A stretch of 64,000 nt of DNA from Pseudomonas paraeruginosa PA7. GTDB lineage: Bacteria > Pseudomonadota > Gammaproteobacteria > Pseudomonadales > Pseudomonadaceae. The stretch lies in the NCBI RefSeq assembly GCF_000017205.1, contig NC_009656.1, positions 6,130,501 to 6,194,500 on the forward strand. The letters run 5' to 3'. The position numbers were made by a program, and so were the translations under genes. Below, piece after piece: positions 9,419-18,686 of this stretch (its first letter is position 1; each line of letters starts with the position of its first letter). The notes under the pieces are model-generated. The model did not search any database. It worked only from the letters and a program-made list of their open reading frames with translations, and was not told where the DNA came from.

Positions 9419-9808
9419 ATGAGCGAGATGCCCGCCCGCGAGCAGATGATCAGCGCCTTCAGCGAACTGGTCGGCCTGGACCCGGTAAGCCTCGGCGACG
9501 GCGTCGCCGAGGTGCGCCTGCCGATGGCCGGGCACCTGCGCAACCGCGGCGGGGTCATGCACGGCGGCGCGCTGTTCTCGCTAATGGACGTGACCATGGG
9601 CCTGGCCTGCTCCAGTTCCCATGGCTTCGACCGCCAGAGCGTCACCCTGGAGTGCAAGATCAACTACATCCGCGCCGTCGCCGACGGCGAGGTGCGCTGC
9701 ATCGCCCGCGTGCTCCATGCCGGGCGCCGCAGCCTGGTGGTGGAAGCCGAGGTGCTGCAGGGCGACCGGCTGGTCGCGAAGGGACAAGGCACCTTCGCCC
9801 AGCTGTAA
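9419..9808 (+). CDS. Hotdog-fold acyl-CoA thioesterase (PaaI/YbgC-like)
   Basis: A 129-residue single-domain hotdog protein with the motif GVMHGGALFSLMDVTMG, where the Gly-Gly turn and Asp are typical of thioesterases, and a C-terminal GQGTFAQL strand. It appears to be the P. aeruginosa thioesterase PA5202, for which a structure and activity were reported. The ATG at 9419 is preferred because GGAG at 9410-9413 lies just upstream. An in-frame ATG at 9404 overlaps the tex stop (ATGA) and would add 5 residues. Coupling to tex is likely. The physiological substrate is unknown. Confidence 0.87.
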   Translation: MSEMPAREQMISAFSELVGLDPVSLGDGVAEVRLPMAGHLRNRGGVMHGGALFSLMDVTMGLACSSSHGFDRQSVTLECKINYIRAVADGEVRCIARVLHAGRRSLVVEAEVLQGDRLVAKGQGTFAQL

Positions 9809-9945
9809 GCCGGCACGGCCGCCATGCGGCAGATTGGCGCGCGACGGCGATCCCGATCCGCGCCGACCGCCCGGCTCGACGGCTCCCCGCGGAGAGCGCG
9901 ACGGTCGGCCGCGGACGAAGCGAAAACGCATTTACGTCCTCCCTC

Positions 9946-9974
9946 TTGTAGACCGCTCGGTCCACCCTCATATT
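9946..9974 (+). promoter_or_regulatory. Sigma-70 promoter for gshA
   Basis: TTGTAG (9946-9951) and CATATT (9969-9974) are separated by 17 bases. Predicted transcription starts near 9981, about 35 bases before the gshA TTG start. The -10 box rules out the earlier in-frame start at 9973. Confidence 0.6.
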
Positions 9975-10014
9975 GGGGCGACCGACCTGGGACGCGATCA
10001 CAAGGAATCCCGAC

Positions 10015-11598
10015 TTGAGCGATCTTCTTTCCCGCCGCCTGGCTCTGCTCGGCGCCGCAGCCAACCTGCCCCTGCTGACCGAGTGCCTGCACGGCATCGA
10101 GCGCGAATGCCTGCGCGTCGACAGCGACGGCAAGCTGGCGCTCACCCCCCATCCCCGCGCCCTGGGCTCGACCCTGACCCATCCGCAGATCACCACCGAC
10201 TATTCCGAGGCGCTGCTGGAATTCATCACGCCCACGGAAACCGACGTCGCCGACACCCTGGGCGACCTCGAGCGCATCCATCGCTTCGCCAGTTCGCAGC
10301 TGGACGGCGAATACCTGTGGAGCCCGTCGATGCCCTGCGAGCTGCCGGACGAGGAGAGCATCCCGATCGCCCGCTACGGCAACTCGATGATCGGCCGCCT
10401 GAAGTACGTCTACCGCAAGGGCCTGGCGCTGCGCTACGGCAAGACCATGCAGTGCATCGCCGGCATCCACTACAACTTCTCCCTGCCGGAGAAGCTCTGG
10501 CCACTGCTGCGCCAGGCCGAGGGCAGCGAGCTGGCGGAGCGCGACTACCAGTCCGCCGCCTACATCGCCCTGATCCGCAACTTCCGTCGCTACAGCTGGC
10601 TGCTGATGTACCTGTTCGGCGCCTCGCCGGCGCTCGATGCCGGCTTCCTGCGCGGCCGCCCGAGCCAGCTGGAGCGCTTCGACGAGCACACCCTCTACTT
10701 GCCCTACGCCACCAGCCTGCGGATGAGCGACCTGGGCTACCAGAACAACGCCCAGGCCGGCCTGACGCCCTGCTACAACGACCTGCAGAGCTACATCGAC
10801 AGCCTGCGCAAGGCGGTCAGCACGCCCTACCCGGCCTACGAGAAGATCGGCACCAAGCAGGACGGCGAATGGGTGCAGCTGAACACCAACGTCCTGCAGA
10901 TCGAGAACGAGTACTACTCGAGCATCCGTCCCAAGCGCGTCACCTACACCGGCGAGCGTCCGGTGCAGGCCTTGGCCGCACGCGGCGTGCAGTACGTGGA
11001 AGTGCGCTGCCTGGACATCAATCCGTTCCTGCCGCTGGGCATCGACCTCGACGAGGCGCGCTTCCTGGACGCCTTCCTGCTGTTCTGCGCATTCAGCGAC
11101 AGCCCGCTGCTGAACGGCGAATGCAGCGATGCCACCGACAACTTCCTGGCCGTGGTCAAGGAAGGCCGGCGGCCGGGCCTGCAATTGCGCCGCCGCGGCC
11201 AGCCGGTGGAACTGAAGGATTGGGCTAGCGAACTGCTCGAGCGGATCGCCGACACCGCCGCGCTGCTCGACCGCGCCCGTGGCGGCGAGGCGCACGCGGC
11301 GGCGCTGGCGGCGCAGCGGGCGAAGGTCGCCGATCCGGAGCTGACGCCCTCGGCGCAGGTGCTGAAGGTCATGCGCGAACGCGGCGAGAGCTTCGAGGCG
11401 TTCTCCCTGCGCCAGAGCCGCGAACATGCGGAGTATTTCCGCCAGCATCCGCTGGCCGCCGACGAGCAGGCACGCTTCGAGCAGATGGCCAGCGCCTCCC
11501 TGGCCGAACAGGCGGAGCTGGAACGCGACCAGGATGGCGATTTCGATACCTTCGTCGCCGCCTACCAGGCGAGCATCCTCGGCCTGATCAGCAACTGA
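10015..11598 (+). CDS. gshA: Glutamate-cysteine ligase (gamma-glutamylcysteine synthetase)
   Basis: Catalyses the ATP-dependent joining of glutamate and cysteine, the first step of glutathione synthesis, in the cytoplasm. The 527-residue product has the class I (gammaproteobacterial) layout: an early [10 protein letters not shown] motif (about 28-37), [26 protein letters not shown] and [11 protein letters not shown]. The TTG at 10015 is preferred because AGGA at 10002-10005 precedes it, the expected length results, and an upstream start would overlap the -10 box. It converges with argA; a 13-bp GC hairpin separates them. Confidence 0.95.
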   Translation: MSDLLSRRLALLGAAANLPLLTECLHGIERECLRVDSDGKLALTPHPRALGSTLTHPQITTDYSEALLEFITPTETDVADTLGDLERIHRFASSQLDGEYLWSPSMPCELPDEESIPIARYGNSMIGRLKYVYRKGLALRYGKTMQCIAGIHYNFSLPEKLWPLLRQAEGSELAERDYQSAAYIALIRNFRRYSWLLMYLFGASPALDAGFLRGRPSQLERFDEHTLYLPYATSLRMSDLGYQNNAQAGLTPCYNDLQSYIDSLRKAVSTPYPAYEKIGTKQDGEWVQLNTNVLQIENEYYSSIRPKRVTYTGERPVQALAARGVQYVEVRCLDINPFLPLGIDLDEARFLDAFLLFCAFSDSPLLNGECSDATDNFLAVVKEGRRPGLQLRRRGQPVELKDWASELLERIADTAALLDRARGGEAHAAALAAQRAKVADPELTPSAQVLKVMRERGESFEAFSLRQSREHAEYFRQHPLAADEQARFEQMASASLAEQAELERDQDGDFDTFVAAYQASILGLISN

Positions 11599-11602
11599 GC
11601 GA

Positions 11603-11634
11603 GCCGGCGCGTCCCCTGCCAGGGACGCGCCGGC
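11603..11634. terminator. GC-only hairpin between convergent gshA and argA
   Basis: A perfect 13-bp stem (GCCGGCGCGTCCC and its complement) with a 6-base loop lies 5 bases after the gshA stop and 4 bases before the argA stop. It can serve both strands. No T-run follows on either side, so it may act with Rho or as a 3' barrier rather than as a classic terminator. Confidence 0.55.
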
Positions 11635-11637
11635 GGA

Positions 11638-12936
11638 TCACAGGCTCTTCTCGAACACCTGCGAATTGCGCTGGAAGTTGTACAGCGAGGCGCGCGCCGC
11701 CGGTAGCCGTTCGACGCTGCTGGGCTGGAAGCCACGCTCGCGGAACCAGTGCGCGGTCCGCGTGGTGAGCACGAACAGGGTCTTCAGGCCGAGGCCGCGG
11801 GCGCGCTCCTCGATCCGCTCCAGCAGTTCGTCGCCGCGCCCACCGTGGCGGTACTCCGGGTTCACCGCCAGGCAGGCCAGCTCGCCCGCCTCCGAATCGG
11901 CGATCGGGTAGAGCGCGGCACAGGCGATGATCAGCCCTTCGCGCTCGACGATGCTGAACTGTTCGATCTCGCGTTCCAGCACCTCGCGGGATCGGCGCAC
12001 CAGGATGCCCTGCTCTTCCAGCGGGCGGATCAGCTCGATCAGCCCGCCGACGTCCTCGATGCCCGCCTCGCGCAACTGCTCGAACTGCTCCTGGGCGACC
12101 AGGGTGCCGTTGCCGGTGCGGGTGAACAGCTCGCTGAGCAGCGCGCCGTCCTCGGTATAGCTGACGATATGGCTGCGCTTGACCCCGGCCCGGCAGGCCT
12201 GGGCCGCGGCGTCCAGCAGTTCGGCCTGGTAGCTGTTGCCGAGCCGCTGCAGGTGCGCCGGCACCTGTTGCGGGCGCAATTCGCGGACCAGCTTGCCGGA
12301 GGCGTCCAGCAGGCCCTGCTCGGCGCCGTAGAGAATCAGCTTTTCCGCCTCCAGGTCGATGGCCGCGCGCATGGCCACGTCCTCGCAGGCCAGGTTGAAG
12401 ATTTCCCCGGTCGGCGAGTAGCCCAGCGGCGAGAGCAGGACAATGCTGCGCTCGTCGAGCAGGCGACCGATGCCCTTGCGGTCGATCCGCCGCACCTCGC
12501 CGGTGTGGTGATAGTCGACCCCTTCGACCACGCCGATCGGCCGCGCGGTGACCAGGTTGCCGCCGGCGACCCGCAGGCGCGCGCCCTGCATCGGCGAGGC
12601 GGCCATGTCCATCGACAGGCGCGCCTCGATGGCGATGCGCAGGCTGCCGACCGCGTCGATCACGCACTCCAGGGTCGGCGCATCGGTCACCCGCAGGTCG
12701 CGGTGGTAGCGCGGGGCCAGGCCGCGCGCGGCCAGGCGCGACTCGATCTGCGGGCGCGAGCCGTGCACCAGCACCAGGCGCGCGCCGAGGCTGTGCAGCA
12801 GGACCAGGTCGTGGACGATATTGCCGAAATTGGGATGCTCCACCCCTTCGCCGGGGAGCATGACCACGAAGGTCCGGTCCCGGTGCGAGTTGATGTAGGG
12901 CGAAGCGTGACGTAACCAGTTGACGTAGTCGGGCAT
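11638..12936 (-). CDS. argA: N-acetylglutamate synthase
   Basis: A 432-residue enzyme acetylating glutamate with acetyl-CoA, the first step of arginine synthesis. The N-terminal amino-acid-kinase-like domain (about 15-290: FVVMLPGEGVEHPNFGNIV, LVLVHGSRPQIE) carries the arginine regulatory site, and a C-terminal GNAT acetyltransferase domain follows (EYRHGGRGDELLERIEERAR near 366). The ATG ending at 12936 gives the known P. aeruginosa length; an ATG 36 bases further out would add MLSLTKRQALPT. The gene runs alone. A long-range inverted repeat in its leader (12946-12954 with 13028-13036) is noted separately. Confidence 0.93.
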   Translation of the reverse strand: MPDYVNWLRHASPYINSHRDRTFVVMLPGEGVEHPNFGNIVHDLVLLHSLGARLVLVHGSRPQIESRLAARGLAPRYHRDLRVTDAPTLECVIDAVGSLRIAIEARLSMDMAASPMQGARLRVAGGNLVTARPIGVVEGVDYHHTGEVRRIDRKGIGRLLDERSIVLLSPLGYSPTGEIFNLACEDVAMRAAIDLEAEKLILYGAEQGLLDASGKLVRELRPQQVPAHLQRLGNSYQAELLDAAAQACRAGVKRSHIVSYTEDGALLSELFTRTGNGTLVAQEQFEQLREAGIEDVGGLIELIRPLEEQGILVRRSREVLEREIEQFSIVEREGLIIACAALYPIADSEAGELACLAVNPEYRHGGRGDELLERIEERARGLGLKTLFVLTTRTAHWFRERGFQPSSVERLPAARASLYNFQRNSQVFEKSL

Positions 12937-13272
12937 GGTGGGAAGAGCCTGTCGTTTCGTGAGCGAGAGCAAAGCGTGAGCGGCCGGGACGGCCCGAAGG
13001 GCGCCGTTATCGTCGTCGCAGCAACATCGACAGGCTTCTCCTCACTTCCTGGTTAACGAGACGGATGGATCGCGCACGAGTTTAAACCCTGGGCGGCTCC
13101 GGAGCGGCGGGATACGACCATGGTAAGGGCCGCGCATCCGCAACGGACCGTTTTACCACTATTTCTGAAAAAAACTATCCGAAAACCCCTGGTTATCCCG
13201 TGCCAGGCTTTTTCGCTAGGCTGCCTCGTTCGCAGTGCCATCCGGCGCGCCCCACGCGAACGAGGAAAATCC
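12937..13272. other. Intergenic region between divergent argA and the MarC gene
   Basis: 336 bases without a convincing gene. The argA-side leader contains AGCCTGTCG (12946-12954) and its complement CGACAGGCT (13028-13036), able to pair over 73 bases. The MarC side is AT-richer, with a run of A at about 13167-13173 and TTTTTCGCTAGGCT near 13210, possibly promoter sequence. No clear regulator site was recognised. Confidence 0.6.
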
Positions 13273-13971
13273 ATGAGCGAATACTTCCATCACGTCCTGG
13301 TCGGCCTGCTCGCCGTGCTGCCGGTGGCCAACCCGCTGACCAGCGTCTCGCTGCTGCTCGGTCTCGGCGGCGGCCTGCCACCGGCCGAGCGCAACCGGCA
13401 GATTCTCAAGGCCAGCCTCTACGTGGCCCTGATCATGCTCATCAGCTTCTACGGCGGCAGCCTGGTGATGCAGGTATTCGGCATCTCCATTCCCGGCCTG
13501 CGCATCGCCGGCGGGCTGATCGTCGCCTACATCGGCTTCACCATGCTGTTCCCCGCCTCCACGCCGGACGAGACCGAGGTCCAGCACGACCTGCTGTCGG
13601 ACGAGGAGAAGATCACCCCGCACTTCCGCGACCTCTCCTTCGTCCCGCTGGCCCTGCCCGGCACCGCGGGGCCGGGAACCATCGCCCTGGTGGTCAGCTC
13701 GGCGTCGACCCTGCAATCCACCTACGGCAGCATTCCGCTGCCCATCCACCTGGCGGCGATCACCGTGACCCTGCTCACCGCGCTGGTCTTCTGGATCGCC
13801 CTGCGGAGCTCCGGACGGATCATGAGATTCCTCGGCGGATCCGGGATCGACGCCATCTCGCGGGTGGTCGGCTTCCTGCTGGTGGCGATGGGCGTGCAGT
13901 TCGTCATCAACGGCGGCTTCGAGCTGGTCGCCGGCCATGCCGCGCTTCAGGCGGCGGGGGTCAGGCAATAG
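13273..13971 (+). CDS. MarC-family inner-membrane protein
   Basis: A 232-residue protein with about six hydrophobic helices, beginning MSEYFHHVLVGLLAVLPVANP; the PVANPLTS and PLALPGTAGPGTIALVVS blocks are hallmarks of the MarC (UPF0056) family. Despite the family name, MarC itself is not a proven antibiotic transporter and its function is unknown. The ATG at 13273 has GAGGAAAA upstream. The last 25 bases overlap the end of argE on the other strand, so convergent transcripts could interfere. Confidence 0.87.
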   Translation: MSEYFHHVLVGLLAVLPVANPLTSVSLLLGLGGGLPPAERNRQILKASLYVALIMLISFYGGSLVMQVFGISIPGLRIAGGLIVAYIGFTMLFPASTPDETEVQHDLLSDEEKITPHFRDLSFVPLALPGTAGPGTIALVVSSASTLQSTYGSIPLPIHLAAITVTLLTALVFWIALRSSGRIMRFLGGSGIDAISRVVGFLLVAMGVQFVINGGFELVAGHAALQAAGVRQ

Positions 13972-15098
13972 TGGCGGATGAGCTGGCGCAGCACGCCGAC
14001 CATCGGCTCGATGCGCGCCAGTTCCAGATGCTCGTCGGGCTGGTGGGCACAGGCGATGTCGCCGGCGCCGAGGACCAGGGTCTCGCTGCCCAGGCTCTGG
14101 AAATACGGCGCCTCGGTACCGAACGCCACGGCCTCGGCGCGGTGCCCGGTCAGGCGCTCGGCGACGCGCACCAGCTCGCTGTCCCGGTCCTGCTCGAACG
14201 GCGGCACGGCCGGGAACAGCGGCTGGTAGTCGATCGTCACCCGGTGCCGCTCGGCCAGCGGCCGCAGGCGCTGGCGGATCGCTTCGCGCAGCTGCTCGGG
14301 CTGCATGCCCGGTAGCGGGCGCAGGTCGAACTCCAGCGAACACTGGCCGCAGATGCGGTTGGGGTTGTCGCCGCCGTGGATGCAGCCGAGGTTCAGGGTC
14401 GGCTGTGGCACGCTGAACTGCGGGTTGTTCCAGGCCCGCTGCCACTCGCCACGCAAGGTCATCAGCTCGCCGATCGCCGCGTGCATGGCCTCCAGGGCGC
14501 TACGCCCGAGGTTCGGGTCGGAAGAATGGCCGCTCTGCCCGAGGATATCGATGCGCTCCATCATCACCCCCTTGTGCAGGCGGATCGGCCGCAGGCTGGT
14601 CGGTTCGCCGATCACCGTCGCCCGCCCCAGCGACCGCCCGCTTTCGGCGAGGGCGCGGGCGCCGGCCATCGAGCTTTCCTCGTCGCAGGTGGCGAGGATC
14701 ATCAGCGGCTGGCGGAACGGCTGGTCGAGCAACGGCAGCAGGGCCTCGATGGCCAGCGGGAAGAAGCCCTTCATGTCGCAACTGCCGAGGCCGTACCAGC
14801 GGCCGTCGCGCTCGTCCAGGCGCAGCGGATCGCTGCTCCACAGCGCTTCGTCGTAGGGCACGGTGTCGGTATGCCCGGCCAGGACCAGGCCGCCAGGGCC
14901 GCTGCCGTAGCTGGCCAGCAGGTTGAACTTGCCCGGCGCGACCTCGAGCAGCTCGCAGCGCAAGCCCAGGTCGCCCAGCCAGGAGGCCAGCAGGTCGACC
15001 ACCGGACGGTTGGTCTGGTCCAGGTCAGGCTGGGTGCAACTGACGGAAGACGCGGCGATCAGCGCGCCGAACTGGTCTTTCAGGGACGGCAACGGCAT
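13947..15098 (-). CDS. argE: Acetylornithine deacetylase (M20 metallopeptidase family)
   Basis: A 383-residue M20 family enzyme that hydrolyses N-acetylornithine to ornithine. Metal ligand motifs are visible: LVLAGHTDTVPYDE, WYGLGSCDMKGF, the catalytic-base motif TCDEESSMAGA and EAPYFQSLGSE near the C-terminus. The ATG ending at 15098 has GGAGAG 6 bases upstream; a GTG 12 bases further out is less likely. Pseudomonads mostly recycle acetyl groups through ArgJ, so ArgE may be accessory or act on other acetylated substrates. argA lies nearby but in a separate unit. Confidence 0.87.
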   Translation of the reverse strand: MPLPSLKDQFGALIAASSVSCTQPDLDQTNRPVVDLLASWLGDLGLRCELLEVAPGKFNLLASYGSGPGGLVLAGHTDTVPYDEALWSSDPLRLDERDGRWYGLGSCDMKGFFPLAIEALLPLLDQPFRQPLMILATCDEESSMAGARALAESGRSLGRATVIGEPTSLRPIRLHKGVMMERIDILGQSGHSSDPNLGRSALEAMHAAIGELMTLRGEWQRAWNNPQFSVPQPTLNLGCIHGGDNPNRICGQCSLEFDLRPLPGMQPEQLREAIRQRLRPLAERHRVTIDYQPLFPAVPPFEQDRDSELVRVAERLTGHRAEAVAFGTEAPYFQSLGSETLVLGAGDIACAHQPDEHLELARIEPMVGVLRQLIRHYCLTPAA

Positions 15099-15178
15099 GG
15101 GACTCTCCACACGGGTCGAGCCCCATCATGGCCTATCGCGGCGGCGGATAAAACCTGCCCGCCCCGGCCTGCCGCCGC

Positions 15179-16447
15179 TCAGGCGCCGAACAGCGCGCGC
15201 AGGAGCAGGAAGAACAGGATCGCCAGCAGCGCGCCGGCCGGCAGGGTCACCACCCAGGACAGGAAGATCGAGCCGATCACCCGCAGGTTGAGGGCGCCGA
15301 TACCGCGCGCCATGCCGATGCCGAGCACCGCGCCGACCAGAGTGTGGGTGGTGGATACCGGCAGACCGATGGCCGAGGCGCCGACCACGGTGGAAGCGGT
15401 CGCCAGTTCGGCGGCGAAGCCGCGGCTGGGCGTCAGCTCGGTGATTTCCCGGCCGATGGTGGCGATCACCCGGTAACCGTAGGTGGCCAGGCCGATGACG
15501 ATGCCCACCGCGCCGAGCAGCAGCACCCAGGGCGGCACCGGCGAGCGGGCCACCAGCTCCAGGTCGCCGCCGGCCTGGACCACCGCGACGATCGCAGCCA
15601 CCGGGCCGATGGCGTTGGCCACGTCGTTGGCGCCATGGGCGAAGGCCATGGAGCAGGCGGTGAAGATCATCAGCACGGCGAACACTCGCTCGACACTGGC
15701 GAAGCCGCCGCGCGAATCGCCACCGTCGACGGGCCGGATACGCCGCAGCAGGACGATGCCCAGGCCCGTCACCAGGCCGCCGACCAGCAGCGCCAGGCCC
15801 AGCGTCTGTGCGCCGGACAGGTCCAGGCCGACATGCTTCAGGCCCTTGCCGACGGTCATCAGGGCGACCATGAAACCGGCCAGGAACATGTACAGCGGCA
15901 CGTAGCGCCGCGCGCTGCGGAACGGATCCTCGGCGTGCAGCACCAGCCACTGCACGCCGCGGAACAGGGCGAAGGCGAGCAGCCCGGAGAGCACCGGGGT
16001 CACCACCCAGCTGGCGACGATCGGCCCGATCGCCTCCCAGTGCACCGCCTGCACCGAGACGCCGACCGAGGCGAAACCGATGATCGCGCCGACGATCGAG
16101 TGAGTGGTCGACACCGGCCAGCCCTTGATGGTCGCCAGCATCAGCCAGACCCCGGCGGCCAGCAGCGCCGAGAGCATGCCGAAGATCAGCAGGTCGGGGG
16201 TCATGTACTGCGGGTCGACGATACCGCTCTTGATCGTCTCGGTCACCTCGCCGCCGGCGAAGTAGGCGCCGCAGAACTCGAAGACCATCGCCACCAGGAT
16301 CGCCTGGCGGATGCTCAGCGCCCGCGAGCCCACCGAGGTGCCCATGGCGTTGGCGACGTCGTTGGCGCCGACGCCCCAGGCCATGAAGAAACCGAACAGG
16401 CAGGCCAGTACCAGGAAGACGAAGCCGTGGTCGGCGATCAGGGACAT
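15179..16447 (-). CDS. Low-affinity inorganic phosphate transporter, Pit family
   Basis: A 422-residue polytopic membrane protein with the two repeated PiT signatures: GANDVANAMGTSVGSRAL near the N-terminus and GANDVANAIGPVAAIV in the second half, each followed later by PVSTTHS or PVSTTHT. These transporters move metal-phosphate with protons. The DUF47 gene just upstream (46-base gap, same strand) is the usual Pit partner. Sodium coupling or preference for another oxyanion cannot be excluded from sequence. Confidence 0.93.
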   Translation of the reverse strand: MSLIADHGFVFLVLACLFGFFMAWGVGANDVANAMGTSVGSRALSIRQAILVAMVFEFCGAYFAGGEVTETIKSGIVDPQYMTPDLLIFGMLSALLAAGVWLMLATIKGWPVSTTHSIVGAIIGFASVGVSVQAVHWEAIGPIVASWVVTPVLSGLLAFALFRGVQWLVLHAEDPFRSARRYVPLYMFLAGFMVALMTVGKGLKHVGLDLSGAQTLGLALLVGGLVTGLGIVLLRRIRPVDGGDSRGGFASVERVFAVLMIFTACSMAFAHGANDVANAIGPVAAIVAVVQAGGDLELVARSPVPPWVLLLGAVGIVIGLATYGYRVIATIGREITELTPSRGFAAELATASTVVGASAIGLPVSTTHTLVGAVLGIGMARGIGALNLRVIGSIFLSWVVTLPAGALLAILFFLLLRALFGA

Positions 16448-16493
16448 GGGCGGGAATCCGTGTGCGGGCAGAAGGCGTAAGGAAGACCGGCGC

Positions 16494-17171
16494 TCAACGC
16501 GCCAGCAATTGCTCCAGGCGGTTGCCGACCCGCTGGGCGCGGTCGGCGACGTCGCCGATCCATTCGATGACCTGGTAGAGGAACATCACGTCCACCGGCG
16601 GCAGCTCGCCCTCCAGGCGGAAGAGTTCGCGGCGCACCTCCACCTGGATGCGGTCGGTGTCATTCTCGATGGCTTCGAGTTCCTCCACCATGCTCTCCAC
16701 CAGGCTGGTCTCGCGACCGCCGAAACCGGTCTCGAGCAGTTCGTTGAGCTCGTTGACCACCCGCAGCGCCTGGGCGCTGGCGTCCACCGAACGTTGCACG
16801 TAGGCGAGCATCTGTCCCTGCAGCGGCGGCGGGATGCGCATGCGCCGGCCGAGCATCAGCCCGGCGATGTCCTTGGCGCGGTTGGCGACTTTGTCCTGTA
16901 CACTGAGCAGTTCCAACAGATCGGAGCGCGGCACCGGAAGGAACAGGCTCTTGGGCAGGTGCATCCGGACGTTCTTCTTCAGCCGATCGGCTTCCTGCTC
17001 CAGGCGCACCATGTCCTGCTGAACCTGTTCGACCTGCGCCCAGTCCTCGGCGATCACCGCGCGAAAGAACGGCAACAGGCCAGCCGCGCATTCATGGGCC
17101 TTGGCGATGTGCTGCTGCATCGGCCCGATCGGCGAGCGACCGAACAGACTGATGAACGGATTGGTCGGCAT
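16494..17171 (-). CDS. DUF47/PhoU-like Pit accessory protein
   Basis: A 225-residue, mostly helical protein beginning MPTNPFISLFGRSPIGPMQQH, with charged helices such as EADRLKKNVRMHLPKSLFLPVPRSDLL split by short loops. It matches the DUF47 (TIGR00153) family, PhoU-like proteins encoded next to Pit transporters and thought to regulate them. A strong GGGGAGG lies upstream of the ATG ending at 17171, which favours it over an extension of 19 residues. It is first in the two-gene unit with the transporter and divergent from the CYTH-CHAD gene. Confidence 0.9.
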   Translation of the reverse strand: MPTNPFISLFGRSPIGPMQQHIAKAHECAAGLLPFFRAVIAEDWAQVEQVQQDMVRLEQEADRLKKNVRMHLPKSLFLPVPRSDLLELLSVQDKVANRAKDIAGLMLGRRMRIPPPLQGQMLAYVQRSVDASAQALRVVNELNELLETGFGGRETSLVESMVEELEAIENDTDRIQVEVRRELFRLEGELPPVDVMFLYQVIEWIGDVADRAQRVGNRLEQLLAR

Positions 17172-17284
17172 GCAGCGCCTCCCCCGGTGGAAATGTCGGA
17201 AAGTATAGGCGACCCACTCCACGCGCACTTGATCTGGAACACGTTCACCCGCGGACGCCTGGCGTCCCGAGCCGGATAACTCCC

Positions 17285-18649
17285 ATGCAGAAAGAAACCG
17301 AAATCAAACTCCGCGTCAGCCGCGCCACCCTCCAAGCCCTGCAGGAGCACCCGTTGCTGAAGAAACGCAACAAGTCGGGCTGGGAGCGCCGCGAGCTGTA
17401 CAACCAGTACTACGATACCCCCGGCCGCGAGCTGGCCCGGGCCAAGGTCGCCCTGCGCATGCGCCGCGACGGCGAGCAGTACATCCAGACCCTGAAGAGC
17501 CGCGGGCAGAGCGTGGCCGGGCTGTCCGAGCGCAACGAGTGGGACTGGTACCTGGAGAAGGACAGGCTCGACCTGAAGAAACTCGACGACAAGTGCTGGC
17601 CGGCGGCCCTCAAGGACCTCGACAAGAAGCAGCTCAAGCCGATCTTCAGCACCGACTTCGTGCGCCAGCGCGCCGAGATCGCCTGGGGCCGCGGCAAGGC
17701 CCGGGTGATTGTGGAGGCGGCCCTGGACCTGGGCAAGGTGGTCGCCGGCAAGGACGAAGAGGAAATCTGCGAACTGGAGCTGGAGCTGCGCCAGGGCGAA
17801 GCCGCCGCGCTGCTGGAGCTGGCCGCCGAACTGGCCGCCGACCTGCCGCTGATGCCCTGCGACATCAGCAAGGCCGAGCGCGGCTACCGCCTGTTCGACC
17901 CGAACAGCTACGAGGTCGACCCGCCAGCGCAGAAGCTGCTGGCGGAGACTCCGGTGGACGGCGCCTTCGCCGCCATCGCCTGGTACCTGCTCGGCAGCAG
18001 CCAGCGCCTCGCCGAGCAGTATCGCTTCAACGGCCACTGGCGCCTGCTCGAAGACTGGCTGCAGCAACTGCAGGACCTGCGCACCCTGCTCGGCAGCCTC
18101 GGCCAGGCGGTGCCGCGCGCCAGCAGTCGCGAACTGCGCGAAGCGCTGGACGCCCTCCTCGCCGACTGGGCGCCGCGCATCGAGCGCGGCCGCGACGACG
18201 AGACGCTGCGCCAGCAAGCGCCGCAACTGTTCCGCGCCGAACTCGACGAGACCCGCTGGGGCCTGTTCTCCCTGAATGCCTCGCGCTGGTTGCTGGCCAA
18301 GGCCTGGACCGAGTCGCGCAACGAACGCGGCAACCGCCAGGGCGCCGCCGCGCTGGGCAAATGGCTGCTGCGCAGCCTTGCCGAAGAAGCCCAGGCCACG
18401 CCGCTGGCGCGCGCCCACCAGCATCCCGAGCTGCTCCCCGACCAGGTGCCGCGCCTGCAGCGCATGCTTACCTGGTTGCGCCTGGCGCGCGGCGTGCTCG
18501 CCCTGCCGGAAGCCGACCGCCTGTACGGCGAACTGGCCAAGCTACTCGACCTGCTGCGACAGCCCGCCGACGCCGAGCGCCTGGCCGCCCGCGCCGCGCA
18601 GGCCCATACTGTGCTCACGCTCAAATCCTGGAAGGCGCTGATGAAATAA
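17285..18649 (+). CDS. CYTH-CHAD domain protein, probable inorganic triphosphatase
   Basis: A 454-residue protein. The N-terminus begins MQKETEIKLRVS, with the EIKLR-type ExExK motif of the CYTH tunnel fold (about 1-200) and further charged strands (VALRMRRDGEQYIQTLKS, RVIVEAALDLG, ICELELELRQGE) expected to bind triphosphate and metal. Residues from about 215 form an alpha-helical CHAD domain rich in conserved His, Arg and Lys, a module shown in other bacteria to bind polyphosphate. The layout matches E. coli YgiF, a triphosphatase. It is divergent from the Pit-DUF47 genes and upstream of the orphan ATPase. Confidence 0.87.
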   Translation: MQKETEIKLRVSRATLQALQEHPLLKKRNKSGWERRELYNQYYDTPGRELARAKVALRMRRDGEQYIQTLKSRGQSVAGLSERNEWDWYLEKDRLDLKKLDDKCWPAALKDLDKKQLKPIFSTDFVRQRAEIAWGRGKARVIVEAALDLGKVVAGKDEEEICELELELRQGEAAALLELAAELAADLPLMPCDISKAERGYRLFDPNSYEVDPPAQKLLAETPVDGAFAAIAWYLLGSSQRLAEQYRFNGHWRLLEDWLQQLQDLRTLLGSLGQAVPRASSRELREALDALLADWAPRIERGRDDETLRQQAPQLFRAELDETRWGLFSLNASRWLLAKAWTESRNERGNRQGAAALGKWLLRSLAEEAQATPLARAHQHPELLPDQVPRLQRMLTWLRLARGVLALPEADRLYGELAKLLDLLRQPADAERLAARAAQAHTVLTLKSWKALMK

Positions 18650-18686
18650 GCTTCGCCGCTACCGCCATCATCCCAAGGGAGTCCGC

